A stretch of 64,000 nucleotides of DNA from contig CAWGHD010000002.1 in assembly GCA_963822295.1 (NCBI GenBank), positions 1,240,001-1,304,000 of the forward strand, read 5' to 3'. The translations under genes were made by a program, and so were the position numbers. The number at the start of each line of letters is the position of its first letter. Positions within the stretch are counted from its first letter, which is position 1. Under the pieces are notes generated by a model. That model worked only from the letters and a program-made list of their open reading frames with translations. It searched no databases and was not told the origin of the DNA. This stretch comes from VRUE01 sp963822295 (GTDB lineage: Bacteria; Actinomycetota; Thermoleophilia; Solirubrobacterales; 70-9). Below are positions 24,143-32,012 of the stretch, piece by piece.

Positions 24143-24152
24143 AGTAGATCAC

Positions 24153-25091
24153 CTACCACCTCTGCTCGTAACGATTTCGTAGCCAGATTGCGAAGGAGTT
24201 CATCGCCAGGAGGACGGCGAGCATGACGATGATCCCGGCCGCCGCCAGCGCCCGCAGCTCCTCCTGGGGCGCCACCGCGTAGTTGAAGATCTGCACCGGC
24301 ATCGCCGAATAGCTGGAGAACGGAGTCGGGTCGAAGGTGACGAAGACCGTCGCCCCGACGAGCAGCAGGGGCGCCGCCTCGCCCAGGGCGCGGGAGATGG
24401 CGAGGATCACCCCGGTCGCGATGCCGGGGATCGCCGCCGGCAGCACCTGCCGGCGGGTCGTCTGCCACCTGGTCGCCCCGAGCGCGAGCGAGCCCTGCCG
24501 GATCGAGTCGGGGACCGCCCGGATCGCCTCGCGGGCGGCGATGATCACTATTGGCAGGACGAGCAGGGCCAGGGTCAGCGAGCCGGCGACGAGGATGAAC
24601 CCGAGGTCGAGCGGGCCCCTGACGATGAAGGCGAGGCCGAGGATCCCGTAGATGATCGAGGGGACCGCGGCGAGGTTCTGGATGTTGACCTCGATCAGGC
24701 GGTTCCACCAGCGGGTCTTGTCGGCGTACTCCTCGAGGTGGATCGCGGCGCCGACGCCGACCGGGACGACGAACAGGAAGACGCCGCCGATCAGCAACAG
24801 AGAGCCGATGATCGCGGGCCGGAAGCCCGCGTCCTCCGGGTGGAGCGTCGAGGGGCCGTTGGTGAAGAGGTCGGTGCTGAATGCGGGCGCCCCTTTGACG
24901 AAGGCCTGGATGAGGAGCGCGGCGAGCCCGGCGAGCGAGATCAGGACGGCGAGCAGCAGCACCCCGGCGAAGGCGGCGTTGAGGATCACGTCCCGGCGCG
25001 GCTGGCTGCCCAGCTTCGCCGCCGTGGTGGCTCGCGCGCCCGCCACCGCGAGACGCGTGCGCTCGGTCGGCGCTCCCGGCCCCGCGGTCAC
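24153..25091 (-). CDS. pstA: phosphate ABC transporter permease PstA
   Basis: A 312-residue membrane protein with about six helices. The typical PstA region VPVGVGAAIHLEEYAD and the EAA-type loop REAIRAVPDSIRQGSLALGATRW, where the ATPase docks, are visible. The N-terminal 35 residues are a cytoplasmic tail rich in Ala, Thr and Arg. The GTG at 25091 overlaps the pstC stop by 4 bases, which decides the start over a much longer frame that reads through pstC. Confidence 0.95.
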   Translation of the reverse strand: MTAGPGAPTERTRLAVAGARATTAAKLGSQPRRDVILNAAFAGVLLLAVLISLAGLAALLIQAFVKGAPAFSTDLFTNGPSTLHPEDAGFRPAIIGSLLLIGGVFLFVVPVGVGAAIHLEEYADKTRWWNRLIEVNIQNLAAVPSIIYGILGLAFIVRGPLDLGFILVAGSLTLALLVLPIVIIAAREAIRAVPDSIRQGSLALGATRWQTTRRQVLPAAIPGIATGVILAISRALGEAAPLLLVGATVFVTFDPTPFSSYSAMPVQIFNYAVAPQEELRALAAAGIIVMLAVLLAMNSFAIWLRNRYEQRW

Positions 25092-26056
25092 TCGTAGACC
25101 TCGCGGTATTTGCGGACCAGCCTGATGCTGATCAGGTTCATCACCAGCGTCATAAGAAAGAGCACGGTGCCGACGGCGAAGACCGATTTGTAGTCCAGCG
25201 AGCCGGTCGCGATGTCGCCCGTCGCGGTGTTGGCGATGTAGGCGGTCATCGCCTGAATCGACTCGTTTGGCCAGAAGCTGAGGTTCGGGGTGTTGCCCGC
25301 GGCGAGCAGGACGATCATCGTCTCGCCGACAGCACGCGAGGTCGCCAGCACGATCGAGGCGACGATCCCGGACAGCGCCGCCGGGAAGATGACGCGCAGC
25401 GCCACCTTCGCTTTCGTCGCCCCCAGCGCGTAGGCGCCCTCGTGCAGTCCTTTGGGCACCGCCGACATCGCGTCCTCGGAGATCGAGGCGATGATCGGGA
25501 CGATCATCAGGCCGATGCCGAGTCCGGCGGCGAGCGCCATGAAGGGCTTGCCGGCAGCGCCGCCGTGGAAGCCCTCGGGCCAGAGCGGCACGATGATCTC
25601 GGGCAGGATGAAGGTCGCCGCGAAGAAGCCGATCGCCACGGTCGGGATCCCGGCGAGGATCTCGAGGATCGGCTTCACGGTCTTGCGCACCTTGGGGTTG
25701 GCGTACTCGCTCAGGTAGATCGCCGCCCCGAGGCCCATCGGGATCGCGAAGAGCATCGCCCAGAGGGTGACGCTGAGCGTCCCGGCGACGATCGCCAGCA
25801 CGCCGAAGCTCGGCGGTTCGAACTGAGGCGTCCACTCGGTGCCGACGAACTCGCCGATCGGAACGACCTCGAAGAAGCCGATTGTCGGCCCGATCAGGGA
25901 GAGGACGATCGCCGTCGTCGTCAGTACCGAGAGGACGCCGCAGGCGGCGAGAAGGCCCTGGATGACCTTCTCGCCGTAGCGGGGGCTGGAGGCCTGGAGC
26001 CGGCGGGGTGGTCCCCCCGCCGGCCCGATCGGCCCGCTGCTCGCCCCCGCCTCCAT
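25088..26056 (-). CDS. pstC: phosphate ABC transporter permease PstC
   Basis: A 322-residue permease with six to seven helices. LEILAGIPTVAIGFFAATF and the EAA loop EDAMSAVPKGLHEGAYALGA identify PstC; the SRAVGETMIVLLAAGNTPN stretch is also family-typical. ATG start at 26056, 19 bases after the pstS stop. Forms a heterodimer channel with PstA. Confidence 0.96.
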   Translation of the reverse strand: MEAGASSGPIGPAGGPPRRLQASSPRYGEKVIQGLLAACGVLSVLTTTAIVLSLIGPTIGFFEVVPIGEFVGTEWTPQFEPPSFGVLAIVAGTLSVTLWAMLFAIPMGLGAAIYLSEYANPKVRKTVKPILEILAGIPTVAIGFFAATFILPEIIVPLWPEGFHGGAAGKPFMALAAGLGIGLMIVPIIASISEDAMSAVPKGLHEGAYALGATKAKVALRVIFPAALSGIVASIVLATSRAVGETMIVLLAAGNTPNLSFWPNESIQAMTAYIANTATGDIATGSLDYKSVFAVGTVLFLMTLVMNLISIRLVRKYREVYE

Positions 26057-26075
26057 GCGACTTCGGTGACCTCCG

Positions 26076-27038
26076 CTAGCCGTGCAGCTTCGCGGTGGCC
26101 GCCTGAGATTCCTGGAGCTGCTCGTCGGTGAGCGGGATGAAGCCGACCTGTTCGGCGACCGCGTTGACGTTTTCGAGGTAGAAGTCGACGAACGCCTTCA
26201 CCTCGGGCTTCTTCAGCGCCGCGGCGCTGGGGTAGATCAGGAGCGCCCGGCTGAGCGGGACGTATTCGTCGTTCTGAGCGGTCTCGGCAGACGGGGCGAC
26301 GCACCCTTTGCCGCCGTCGACTTCGAGCGCCTTCAGCGTGTCTTCGTTCTCGACGAAGAACGAGTAGCCGAAGTAGCCCATGCCGCCGGGAGAGCCCTGG
26401 ACGCCTGTGACCGTCGTGTTGTCGTTCTCGCCGACGTTGTTGTAGTCGGTGCGCGAGGCGCCCTCCTCACCGTTGATTTCTTCGGTGAAGTAGTCGAACG
26501 TGCCGGAGTCGGTGCCCGGCCCGTAGAGCTGCAGCTCCTCGTCGAAGTCCTCTTTCAGGTCGGGGACTTCACTCCAGTTGGAGAGCTTGGAATCCGGGCC
26601 CCAGATCGCGCCCAGCTGGTCGACGGTGAGGCAGCTGACCGGGTTCTCGGGATTGATCACGACCGTGAGGGCGTCCGTCGCGACCCGCACCTCCTCGAAG
26701 TCGACCCCGTCCTTCTTGCAGGTCTCGACCTCTTCGGGCTCGATCGGCCGTGAGGCGTCCGAGATGTCGGTCTCGCCGGCGCAGAATTTTTCGAAGCCGC
26801 CGCCGGTGCCGGAGGTCCCGACCGTCACGTTGACGCCGGAGTTCGCCGCTTCGAATTCCTCGGCCACCGCGGAGGTCAGGGGCGCCACCGTGCTCGATCC
26901 GTCAATCCGGATCGACCCGGAGAGGTCGCCGCCGCCGCTGCTGCCGCTCGTATCGTCGTCGCTGCTTCCGCATGCCGACACGCCGAGCGCCAGGACGGCG
27001 GTCAGGGCCAGCGCCACAAGCCACTTTGAACTGGACAC
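26076..27038 (-). CDS. pstS: phosphate-binding lipoprotein PstS
   Basis: Extracytoplasmic phosphate receptor, 320 residues. Signal peptide with a lipobox ALGVSACGSS, a Ser/Gly linker, then IRIDGSSTVAPLTSAVAEEF and GTSGTGGGFEKFCAGETDISDASRP, whose Ser, Asp and Gly residues bind the phosphate oxygens; GTDSGTFDYF is the second phosphate loop. ATG at 27038. The gene is preceded by a four-unit PHO-box-like array ending 90 bases upstream and is the head of pstSCAB-phoU. Confidence 0.97.
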   Translation of the reverse strand: MSSSKWLVALALTAVLALGVSACGSSDDDTSGSSGGGDLSGSIRIDGSSTVAPLTSAVAEEFEAANSGVNVTVGTSGTGGGFEKFCAGETDISDASRPIEPEEVETCKKDGVDFEEVRVATDALTVVINPENPVSCLTVDQLGAIWGPDSKLSNWSEVPDLKEDFDEELQLYGPGTDSGTFDYFTEEINGEEGASRTDYNNVGENDNTTVTGVQGSPGGMGYFGYSFFVENEDTLKALEVDGGKGCVAPSAETAQNDEYVPLSRALLIYPSAAALKKPEVKAFVDFYLENVNAVAEQVGFIPLTDEQLQESQAATAKLHG

Positions 27039-27127
27039 AAAGACTCCTTTTGGTCGTTTCGACTCTGGTCGCCGGCCCGGTTGGACCGACCTTCGCGGGC
27101 AGGCTCTCAGTGGCCCGGTGGCAGCTT

Positions 27128-27171
27128 GTTACCTGCCTGTATCGAGGATGTGAAAAAGATGTAAAAGCGCC
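27128..27171 (-). promoter_or_regulatory. PHO-box-like array before pstS (first pst operon)
   Basis: Four units in exact 11-base phase on the plus strand: GTTACCTGCCT, GTATCGAGGAT, GTGAAAAAGAT, GTAAAAGCGCC. On the pstS strand the strongest pair reads TTTTAC and TTTCAC, each with an ATC tail. The array directly abuts the stop codon of the regulator at 27172. Promoter elements could not be assigned with confidence. Confidence 0.65.
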
Positions 27172-27501
27172 TCAGCCGTCCGGCGAGAAGCGGTAGCCGA
27201 TCCCGTTGTGGGTGTGGATCAGGCAGCGGTCGGGCAGCGCTTCCCCCAGCTTCGAGCGCAGGCGGCTGACGTAGACGTCGACCGAGCGGTCGGCGTGGCG
27301 GGGCCGTCCGCCCCATACCTCGGCGTACAGCTCCTCGCGGGTCATGATCCGCTGCGGGTGGGATGCCAGCGTCGTCAGCAGCTGCAGCTCACGCATGGTC
27401 AGGCTGAGCGGGCGGCCGTCGACCAGGGCCGCGTGCTGTTCGGGCCGGATCTCCAGTCGGCCCTCGAGCGCCTCGCTCTGCTGTGCGGTCTCGCCCGCCA
27501 T
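27172..27501 (-). CDS. PhoB-type DNA-binding protein without receiver domain
   Basis: A 109-residue protein that consists only of an OmpR/PhoB winged-helix domain. Motifs are LSLTMRELQLLTTLASHP, TREELYAEVWGG, the recognition helix DRSVDVYVSRLRSKL and the wing HTHNGIGYRF. There is no room for a receiver: only 102 bases separate its ATG from the upstream regulator, and these hold a terminator and a four-unit array. Without a phospho-acceptor it must be controlled by its level, by partners or by another route. Sits between pstS and the full-length regulator; likely a Pho-type regulator. Confidence 0.9.
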   Translation of the reverse strand: MAGETAQQSEALEGRLEIRPEQHAALVDGRPLSLTMRELQLLTTLASHPQRIMTREELYAEVWGGRPRHADRSVDVYVSRLRSKLGEALPDRCLIHTHNGIGYRFSPDG

Positions 27502-27536
27502 CCTCGAGCAGGATGGCGCCGTGGCACCGTTCCCCG

Positions 27537-27580
27537 GTTATCCCGACGTGAACCGCTTGTGAACGGCTTGTGACGAAAAC
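27537..27580 (-). promoter_or_regulatory. PHO-box-like array before the receiver-less regulator
   Basis: Four units at 27537, 27548, 27559 and 27570: GTTATCCCGAC, GTGAACCGCTT, GTGAACGGCTT, GTGACGAAAAC. The middle two differ at one base only. It is the clearest array in the window, 36 bases upstream of the ATG, and suggests autoregulation or control by a sibling. Confidence 0.72.
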
Positions 27581-27597
27581 GGGCGCAAATTGCGCCC
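27581..27597 (-). terminator. hairpin after the full-length regulator gene
   Basis: GGGCGCAAATTGCGCCC is an 8-pair dyad. On the minus strand it begins 6 bases after the regulator stop at 27604 and is followed by GTTTTCG, like a short intrinsic terminator. Confidence 0.6.
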
Positions 27598-27603
27598 TCC
27601 GGC

Positions 27604-28395
27604 CTAGAGCGCCGCGACGCGGTCGGCCGCGACCTCGGCCTCGACCTCGACGCCCGCGGGCCGCGCGACGTCCTCCGCGGCGCCCGACGAGGCGGCCTCC
27701 GGGTCGAACCGGTAGCCGACGCCGAAGTGGGTGTGTATGTAGCCCCATCCCGGCGAGCGCCGCTCGAGCTTTTGGCGAAGCTTGCGGATGAAGACGTCCA
27801 CCGAGCGGTCGCCGTGCGCCATCGCGTATCCCCATACCCGCTGGTAGATCGCCTCGCGCTCGAGGACCTGGCCCTTGGCCTCGGCGAGCAGGTGGAGCAG
27901 CTCGAACTCGCGCCGCGTCAGGTCGAGGCTGCCGCCGCTGACGAAGGCCTGGAACTGGTCGGCGCGGATCTCCAGCTCGCCGGCGACCAGCGGCCCGGCC
28001 TCCGGGTTGGAGTTGCCGCGACGGCGGCGGCGGGCGACCGCTTCGATGCGGGCGATCGCCTCCTCGGGATGGCAGGGCTTCGAGATCCAGTCGTCGACGC
28101 CGAGCCGCAGGCCGCGCACGCGCTGGGCGACTGTCGAGCGTCCTGTGCAGACGATCACCCCGAGGTCGGGGAGCATCCCGCAGACGCGCTCGACGTAGGC
28201 CCAGCCTTCGTCGCCGAGCACGGAGATGTCGAGCAGGACCGCGTTCAGCTTCATCGCGATCAGCTCCTCCGGCGGGATCGCGCTGGAGACCTGCCGCTGC
28301 TGCCAGCCGGCGGCCTCTGTGCGCTTCGCGAGGACGGTCACGAAGCCGCTGTCGTCGTCGATCACCGCGAGTCGGATGGTCTGCGGGGAGGTCAA
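27604..28395 (-). CDS. PhoB/OmpR-family response regulator
   Basis: About 263 residues. The receiver has the acidic pair in LAVIDDDSG, the phospho-acceptor Asp56 in AVLLDIS, Thr84 in VCTGRS and Lys106 in ISKPCHP. The winged-helix domain follows at about 145-235 with LTRREFELLHLLAEA, DRSVDVFIRKLRQKL and HTHFGVGYRF; the tail is acidic and Ala/Val-rich. A TTG at 28395 is preferred because it begins just before the first strand and leaves the repeat pair at 28447 upstream; an ATG at 28497 would add a Leu/Arg-rich lead. No partner kinase is nearby, so the regulator is an orphan here. Confidence 0.88.
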   Translation of the reverse strand: MTSPQTIRLAVIDDDSGFVTVLAKRTEAAGWQQRQVSSAIPPEELIAMKLNAVLLDISVLGDEGWAYVERVCGMLPDLGVIVCTGRSTVAQRVRGLRLGVDDWISKPCHPEEAIARIEAVARRRRRGNSNPEAGPLVAGELEIRADQFQAFVSGGSLDLTRREFELLHLLAEAKGQVLEREAIYQRVWGYAMAHGDRSVDVFIRKLRQKLERRSPGWGYIHTHFGVGYRFDPEAASSGAAEDVARPAGVEVEAEVAADRVAAL

Positions 28396-28446
28396 GTGGA
28401 TCGATTGTAAGCGGGAGCGGAGTCGGAGCGGGGGCAAAACCCCTGC

Positions 28447-28468
28447 GTTCACAGGATTTTCACAGCCC
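28447..28468 (+). promoter_or_regulatory. PHO-box-like repeat pair
   Basis: GTTCACAGGAT and TTTCACAGCCC lie 11 bases apart, 52 bases upstream of the response-regulator TTG. The motif orientation is opposite to that at most minus-strand genes here and points towards the small membrane protein gene at 28662. It may serve either gene. Confidence 0.45.
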
Positions 28469-28517
28469 TCCTCGTGCAAATTGCGGGAAAGCGGCACTTC
28501 GCGCCCACAGCGAAGGC

Positions 28518-28577
28518 CCGCCTAAAAGGCGAACGGCCCCGGGAAGTGGGCCGTCCGCGACGAGAGAGGGAGTCTCG
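28518..28577. other. three tandem hairpins in the 265-base regulator/small-protein intergenic region
   Basis: Consecutive stems are CGCCT/AGGCG at 28518-28530, ACGGCCC/GGGCCGT at 28532-28553 and ACGAGA/TCTCGT at 28559-28577. The rest of the 28396-28661 gap holds the repeat pair at 28447 and a TAGATT -10-like hexamer at 28650, about 7 bases before the GTG. I recognise no known riboswitch; it may be a leader RNA or a small RNA. Confidence 0.4.
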
Positions 28578-28661
28578 TGACGCCAGGAGTCTCCCGCCGC
28601 CCTCGCGGCCCCGGGTGAACATCCGGATAACGCATCTACGAGTTGCGCTAGATTCCCGGGC

Positions 28662-28919
28662 GTGATCGCCCCGTCCCGCCGCATGGCCGTCCTCTGCGCC
28701 CTCGCCGCGTCGCTGGCCCTGATGCTTGTCGCCGCCCCGGTGGCGCTGGCCGAGAACGGCGTCGGGCTGATGGGGCCGACGACCGACAAGACCGTCACGT
28801 TCTTCTGCTTCGGGGTGATCGGCTTCTTCGCGCTGCTCCCGATAGTGCTCTCGCTGCTCCAGTGGCGACTCGAGAAGCGCAAGGAACAGCGCTACGACAG
28901 CCTCCAACGCCTCGGCTGA
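28662..28919 (+). CDS. small signal-peptide/transmembrane protein
   Basis: About 85 residues, unknown family. An N-terminal signal-like helix (LCALAASLALMLVAAPVALA) is followed by an outer loop and a second hydrophobic helix FFCFGVIGFFALLPIVLSLLQ, with a charged tail RLEKRKEQRYDSLQRL inside. GTG at 28662 or ATG at 28683 may start it; a TAGATT hexamer close to the GTG suggests a leaderless transcript. It ends 6 bases from the convergent HD gene. Confidence 0.65.
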   Translation: MIAPSRRMAVLCALAASLALMLVAAPVALAENGVGLMGPTTDKTVTFFCFGVIGFFALLPIVLSLLQWRLEKRKEQRYDSLQRLG

Positions 28920-28924
28920 GCCGC

Positions 28925-29794
28925 TCAGCCGAGCCTGAACCCACTGAGTAGGCGTTTCTCGCTCTCGCCCTCGATCTGGGCGACGACTTCGACCCGGCCC
29001 TCGAGCGGAGTGCCGCGGATCTTCGTCGCCAACAGGTCGTCCACCTGGAAGATCCCGGCCGAGTTGTTGAGGTCGATCTCGATCCGCACCGGCCTCTCCT
29101 CGCCCGCCTCGATCCGGACCTCGTCGATCGCCGCGGCGGAGATCGAGTGGATCCCCTCCTGGCCGGCCTGCAGCGGGATCCGGGTCCGGCCCTGGGCCAT
29201 GTCGAGCGCGTCGGCGACGCGGACGACGCCGGCTTCGACCGTGTAGGGCTCGCCGCGGCGGCGATGGCCGATGATCGAGTGCAGGATCTCCGAGGCGACG
29301 ATCGTCCGCTCCGGCTCCCGGTAGCAGTCGGCGAGCAGGCGCTCGAGCGCGCCGTTGGCGAGGAAGAGGCTGTAGGCCTCGTGGTCGGCGCGGTGGATCG
29401 ACATGCCGACGTCGTGCAGCAGCGCCCCGCCGGCGACGACGACCTCGGCGTCGCGGTCCCTCAACCCGTGGTCGGCGACGACCGCCGGCTCGACCCCGGC
29501 CTTGACCAGCAGCCGCAGCAGCCGCAGCCCGATGTTGAGCACGATCTGCATGTGGACCCAGGAGTGGTCCGACATGCCCAGCCGTTCGGAATGGACCTGG
29601 GTCATGTACCACCAGGCCCTGACCTGCTCGTCGCCGTTGACCGCCTCGAGGAAGCCCTCGAGCCTGCGGTTGCCGCGGGTCGGAGCGCGCACCCGGGCCT
29701 CGGCGACCGCCTCGCGCGGAGGTTTGCGCTGCGGCCCCTCCGGGTCGGGCGCGGGCACCCGCTCTTCGTCGTTGGGGGGAACCGCGTCGCTCAC
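28925..29794 (-). CDS. HD-domain phosphohydrolase
   Basis: A 289-residue protein with a charged N-terminal tail (to about 40) and an HD domain. Candidate metal ligands are His in MSDHSWVHMQIV, His-Asp in GALLHDVGMSIH and the later Asp in VRVADALDMAQG. HD enzymes hydrolyse phosphate esters, often nucleotides or second messengers; the substrate is not clear. The C-terminal 60 residues form a separate, beta-rich domain. GTG start at 29794. A phased repeat pair 36 bases upstream links it to phosphate control. Confidence 0.85.
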   Translation of the reverse strand: MSDAVPPNDEERVPAPDPEGPQRKPPREAVAEARVRAPTRGNRRLEGFLEAVNGDEQVRAWWYMTQVHSERLGMSDHSWVHMQIVLNIGLRLLRLLVKAGVEPAVVADHGLRDRDAEVVVAGGALLHDVGMSIHRADHEAYSLFLANGALERLLADCYREPERTIVASEILHSIIGHRRRGEPYTVEAGVVRVADALDMAQGRTRIPLQAGQEGIHSISAAAIDEVRIEAGEERPVRIEIDLNNSAGIFQVDDLLATKIRGTPLEGRVEVVAQIEGESEKRLLSGFRLG

Positions 29795-29829
29795 GCGGCT
29801 GACTCTAGCCCGACGATCGGGGCCCGCCC

Positions 29830-29851
29830 GTGAACCTCCTGTTTACAGGCC
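29830..29851 (-). promoter_or_regulatory. PHO-box-like repeat pair before the HD gene
   Basis: Plus-strand units GTGAACCTCCT and GTTTACAGGCC start 11 bases apart; in gene sense GTAAAC and GTTCAC, the same two variants that occur before the regulator at 37278. It overlaps the end of the Rpf-like gene. Confidence 0.55.
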
Positions 29852-30328
29852 GCAGACGGGCCAGGGGCTGGACCCCGACTGCGCATATAGCAGCGCCGCC
29901 CGGTAGTCCTGCTCGGCCTCCGGCGCCGCGGCCGGGTCGCCGCTGCCGCCGACCGAGGCCCAGGTTTCGAAGCTGAACTGGTACTTGCCGCGGTAGCTGC
30001 CGTCGGAGGAGACGATCGTCGGGTCGCCGCCGGACTCGCATGCCGCGATCGCCTCGAGCGTGCCGCGGTCGACTCCACCCGGCAGGCTGGCGTACAGCTC
30101 CCGGCGCTGGCGGCGCAGCTCGGCGCGCCGTTCGGCACGGATCTGCGTGCGGACGACGCGGATCGTGCGGTGGAAGCGCGCGACCGAGGGAGCGATCCGG
30201 GAGATGCTGATCGGCTTCGCCTCGGAGACGCCGATTCGCGGCTGGGCGGAGTCGGCGGCGAGGGCGGCCGCGGGGAAGGTGATGGCCGCCGCGAGGGCAG
30301 GAACGAGATATGTGCGTTTTGTGAGCAA
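29843..30328 (-). CDS. resuscitation-promoting-factor-like transglycosylase domain protein
   Basis: A 161-residue secreted protein. A signal peptide (VPALAAAITFPAAALAADS) precedes a charged coiled region rich in Arg, then a C-terminal Rpf/transglycosylase-like domain: AIAACESGGDPT with the catalytic Glu, YRGKYQFSFETWASVGG, and AALLYAQSGSSPWPVC with the family Cys and Trp. It should cut peptidoglycan glycan strands during growth or regrowth. TTG start at 30328. It follows the Pro-rich membrane protein of the pst2 operon after a 155-base gap, in which I see no clear array. Confidence 0.88.
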   Translation of the reverse strand: MLTKRTYLVPALAAAITFPAAALAADSAQPRIGVSEAKPISISRIAPSVARFHRTIRVVRTQIRAERRAELRRQRRELYASLPGGVDRGTLEAIAACESGGDPTIVSSDGSYRGKYQFSFETWASVGGSGDPAAAPEAEQDYRAALLYAQSGSSPWPVCGL

Positions 30329-30483
30329 GCGCGGGACCGTGGCGAGTTCCGCCCCGCAGTTGCGTGACCCCCATCACACCCTTCACATACCTGGTGCGGA
30401 TCGCCACGCATCCAGGCGCCTAGTGGCCGATGCCACTTGGCGCTTGAATTCGATCTTGCGGCGAAAGCGGCCGCGGCGGAGGC

Positions 30484-31689
30484 CTATTCTCTGGCCAGGT
30501 CGCCCTGGGCGGAGGAGGCGTCGTCGGCCCCCTTCGCCATCTCGTCGCTGGCGATGCCGGCTAGCGTCAGGGCCCCGTCGGCGCCCACTTCGGCGGTGGC
30601 GAGGACGGAGGCTCCGACCTCGAGGCGACCCGCCTTGACCTGGGCCGGCAGCGCCAGGAGCAGGTCGGCGCCTCCGTCCCTGGTGCCGTCGGCGGAGACG
30701 AGCACGGCGGCGCGGTCGGCGCAGACCCCGGAGACGACTCCCGCCAGTTCGAGGTAGGTGGACGGCTCGACGTCCTCGACCTTCAGGCTCGCCTGCCAGA
30801 GCGCCGAAGCCGGCGGCGGTGGGGCCTGCGGGAGGACGGGCGCTTCGCAGAGGGGCGGCGTGGGCTCGGGGGCCACGGGCGCGGGGGCCGGCTTCGCGAT
30901 CGTCGCCTCGACCGTCGCGAAGGAGCCGAGCGGGGGCAGCTCGGGGAGGGTGCCCGCGGGGTCCGGACGAACCCGCACCAGGACCGACGTCCCCCGCCCC
31001 GACACGGCGTAGGCGGGCGCCGCGGGGTCCGGGTCGGCGAAGGTGACGGTGCCGGTGAAGGTGGTCTTCGATGCCCGGCCGTCCCGCGCGGGCCTCTCCT
31101 TCTCGGCGAAGGTGCCGTTCGCCAGCTGCCTGACGGGCAGGCCCACCCTGGTCCCGGCGGGGGGCAGCGTCGCGGCGTGCACGGCGACAAGTTCGCCGCC
31201 CTCGATCGCCAGGGCGTAGCTGCCCGCGGCCGCGTTGGCCTGGACGACGACGCCCTCGAGCGTCTGTCCCGGTTCCGGTTCCGCTTCCGGTGCCGATTCC
31301 TCCGCCGGCGGCTCGTGCGCATCGGCGGCGGGCGCGGGCTCTGCCGGAGGCGCCGGTTCGGCCGGCGTGGGGAAGGGGACGGTCGGGGGAAGGGAGGCCG
31401 CAAGCGGCGCCTCGGCGACTGCTCCGCCTCCGTCAGGAGGAGTGGCGGGTACCGGGACCGCGGCTCCGGCTCCGGCCTCCACAGACGTGTCCCCGCCCGA
31501 AGCCGGTACCTGGACGATCTGAGGAACGGGGGTCGCCAGCCCGCCGTCCGCCCCGGGCCCGATCGCGACGCCGATGAAGAGGCCGAAGCCGAGAGCCGTC
31601 GCGCTCAGCGTCGCCGCCCAGCGGCGGTCGGTCACGACCAGCGCCGTCGATCGCGCCACGCGGTGGAGGATCGCCCCCGCGCCGCTCAT
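30484..31689 (-). CDS. Pro/Ala-rich single-pass membrane protein
   Basis: A 401-residue protein. A basic head and one membrane helix at about 25-47 (ATLSATALGFGLFIGVAIG) anchor a long Pro/Ala/Glu linker (to about 140), then beta-rich modules: VVVQANAAAGSYALAIEGG and a FTGTVTFADPDPAAPAYAV segment like small-OB or YgiW-type beta folds, ending with a Cys-containing domain (SGVCADRAAVLV). Function unknown. It overlaps the zinc-ribbon gene by 4 bases, so it is the last gene of the pst2 operon. Confidence 0.7.
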   Translation of the reverse strand: MSGAGAILHRVARSTALVVTDRRWAATLSATALGFGLFIGVAIGPGADGGLATPVPQIVQVPASGGDTSVEAGAGAAVPVPATPPDGGGAVAEAPLAASLPPTVPFPTPAEPAPPAEPAPAADAHEPPAEESAPEAEPEPGQTLEGVVVQANAAAGSYALAIEGGELVAVHAATLPPAGTRVGLPVRQLANGTFAEKERPARDGRASKTTFTGTVTFADPDPAAPAYAVSGRGTSVLVRVRPDPAGTLPELPPLGSFATVEATIAKPAPAPVAPEPTPPLCEAPVLPQAPPPPASALWQASLKVEDVEPSTYLELAGVVSGVCADRAAVLVSADGTRDGGADLLLALPAQVKAGRLEVGASVLATAEVGADGALTLAGIASDEMAKGADDASSAQGDLARE

Positions 31690-32012
31690 CGCGGCACCCG
31701 GGGGCCCGCGTCCACCTGGGGCATGAGGCTGCCGCCGCACTGCCAGCAGTAGACCGAGCCGCGGGCGTGGAGCGCGCCGCAGCCCGGGCAGGCGCCGGCC
31801 GCGGAGGCGTCCTCGAGCTTCAGCACCCGCTCGACCTCCGCCAGCTCGGCGTCGACCTGCTGCAGCTTCGCCGCCTGACGGGTGAGAACGTCGAGCCGGA
31901 AGTGATCGCGGATCGCCATCTCATAGGCGATCCCGCCCAGGTCCCATTGCAGCTCGGCAAGCTGCGCCGCGAGGGAGTCGCGCCGTTGGCTCAGGTCCGG
32001 GCCGGCGCTCAT
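31686..32012 (-). CDS. coiled-coil zinc-ribbon protein
   Basis: A 108-residue protein: an N-terminal helical part (LAAQLAELQWDLGGIAYEM and QQVDAELAEVERVL suggest a coiled coil) and a C-terminal zinc ribbon with CPGCG and CWQCGG Cys pairs. It may be an adaptor for the two larger membrane proteins beside it. Both ends overlap neighbours by 4 bases, so it is translated as part of the pst2 operon. No known family name assigned. Confidence 0.75.
   Translation of the reverse strand: MSAGPDLSQRRDSLAAQLAELQWDLGGIAYEMAIRDHFRLDVLTRQAAKLQQVDAELAEVERVLKLEDASAAGACPGCGALHARGSVYCWQCGGSLMPQVDAGPRVPR

Noticed and set aside
28449..29612. Alternative minus-strand frame across the regulator/HD region
   Set aside because: Arg-rich and interrupted in plausibility by the HD domain in another frame with conserved His and Asp.
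30360..30385. CATCACACCCTTCACATACC before the Rpf-like gene as another PHO-box pair
   Set aside because: The TCACA repeats are 9 bases apart, not 11, so they do not match the phase of the others.
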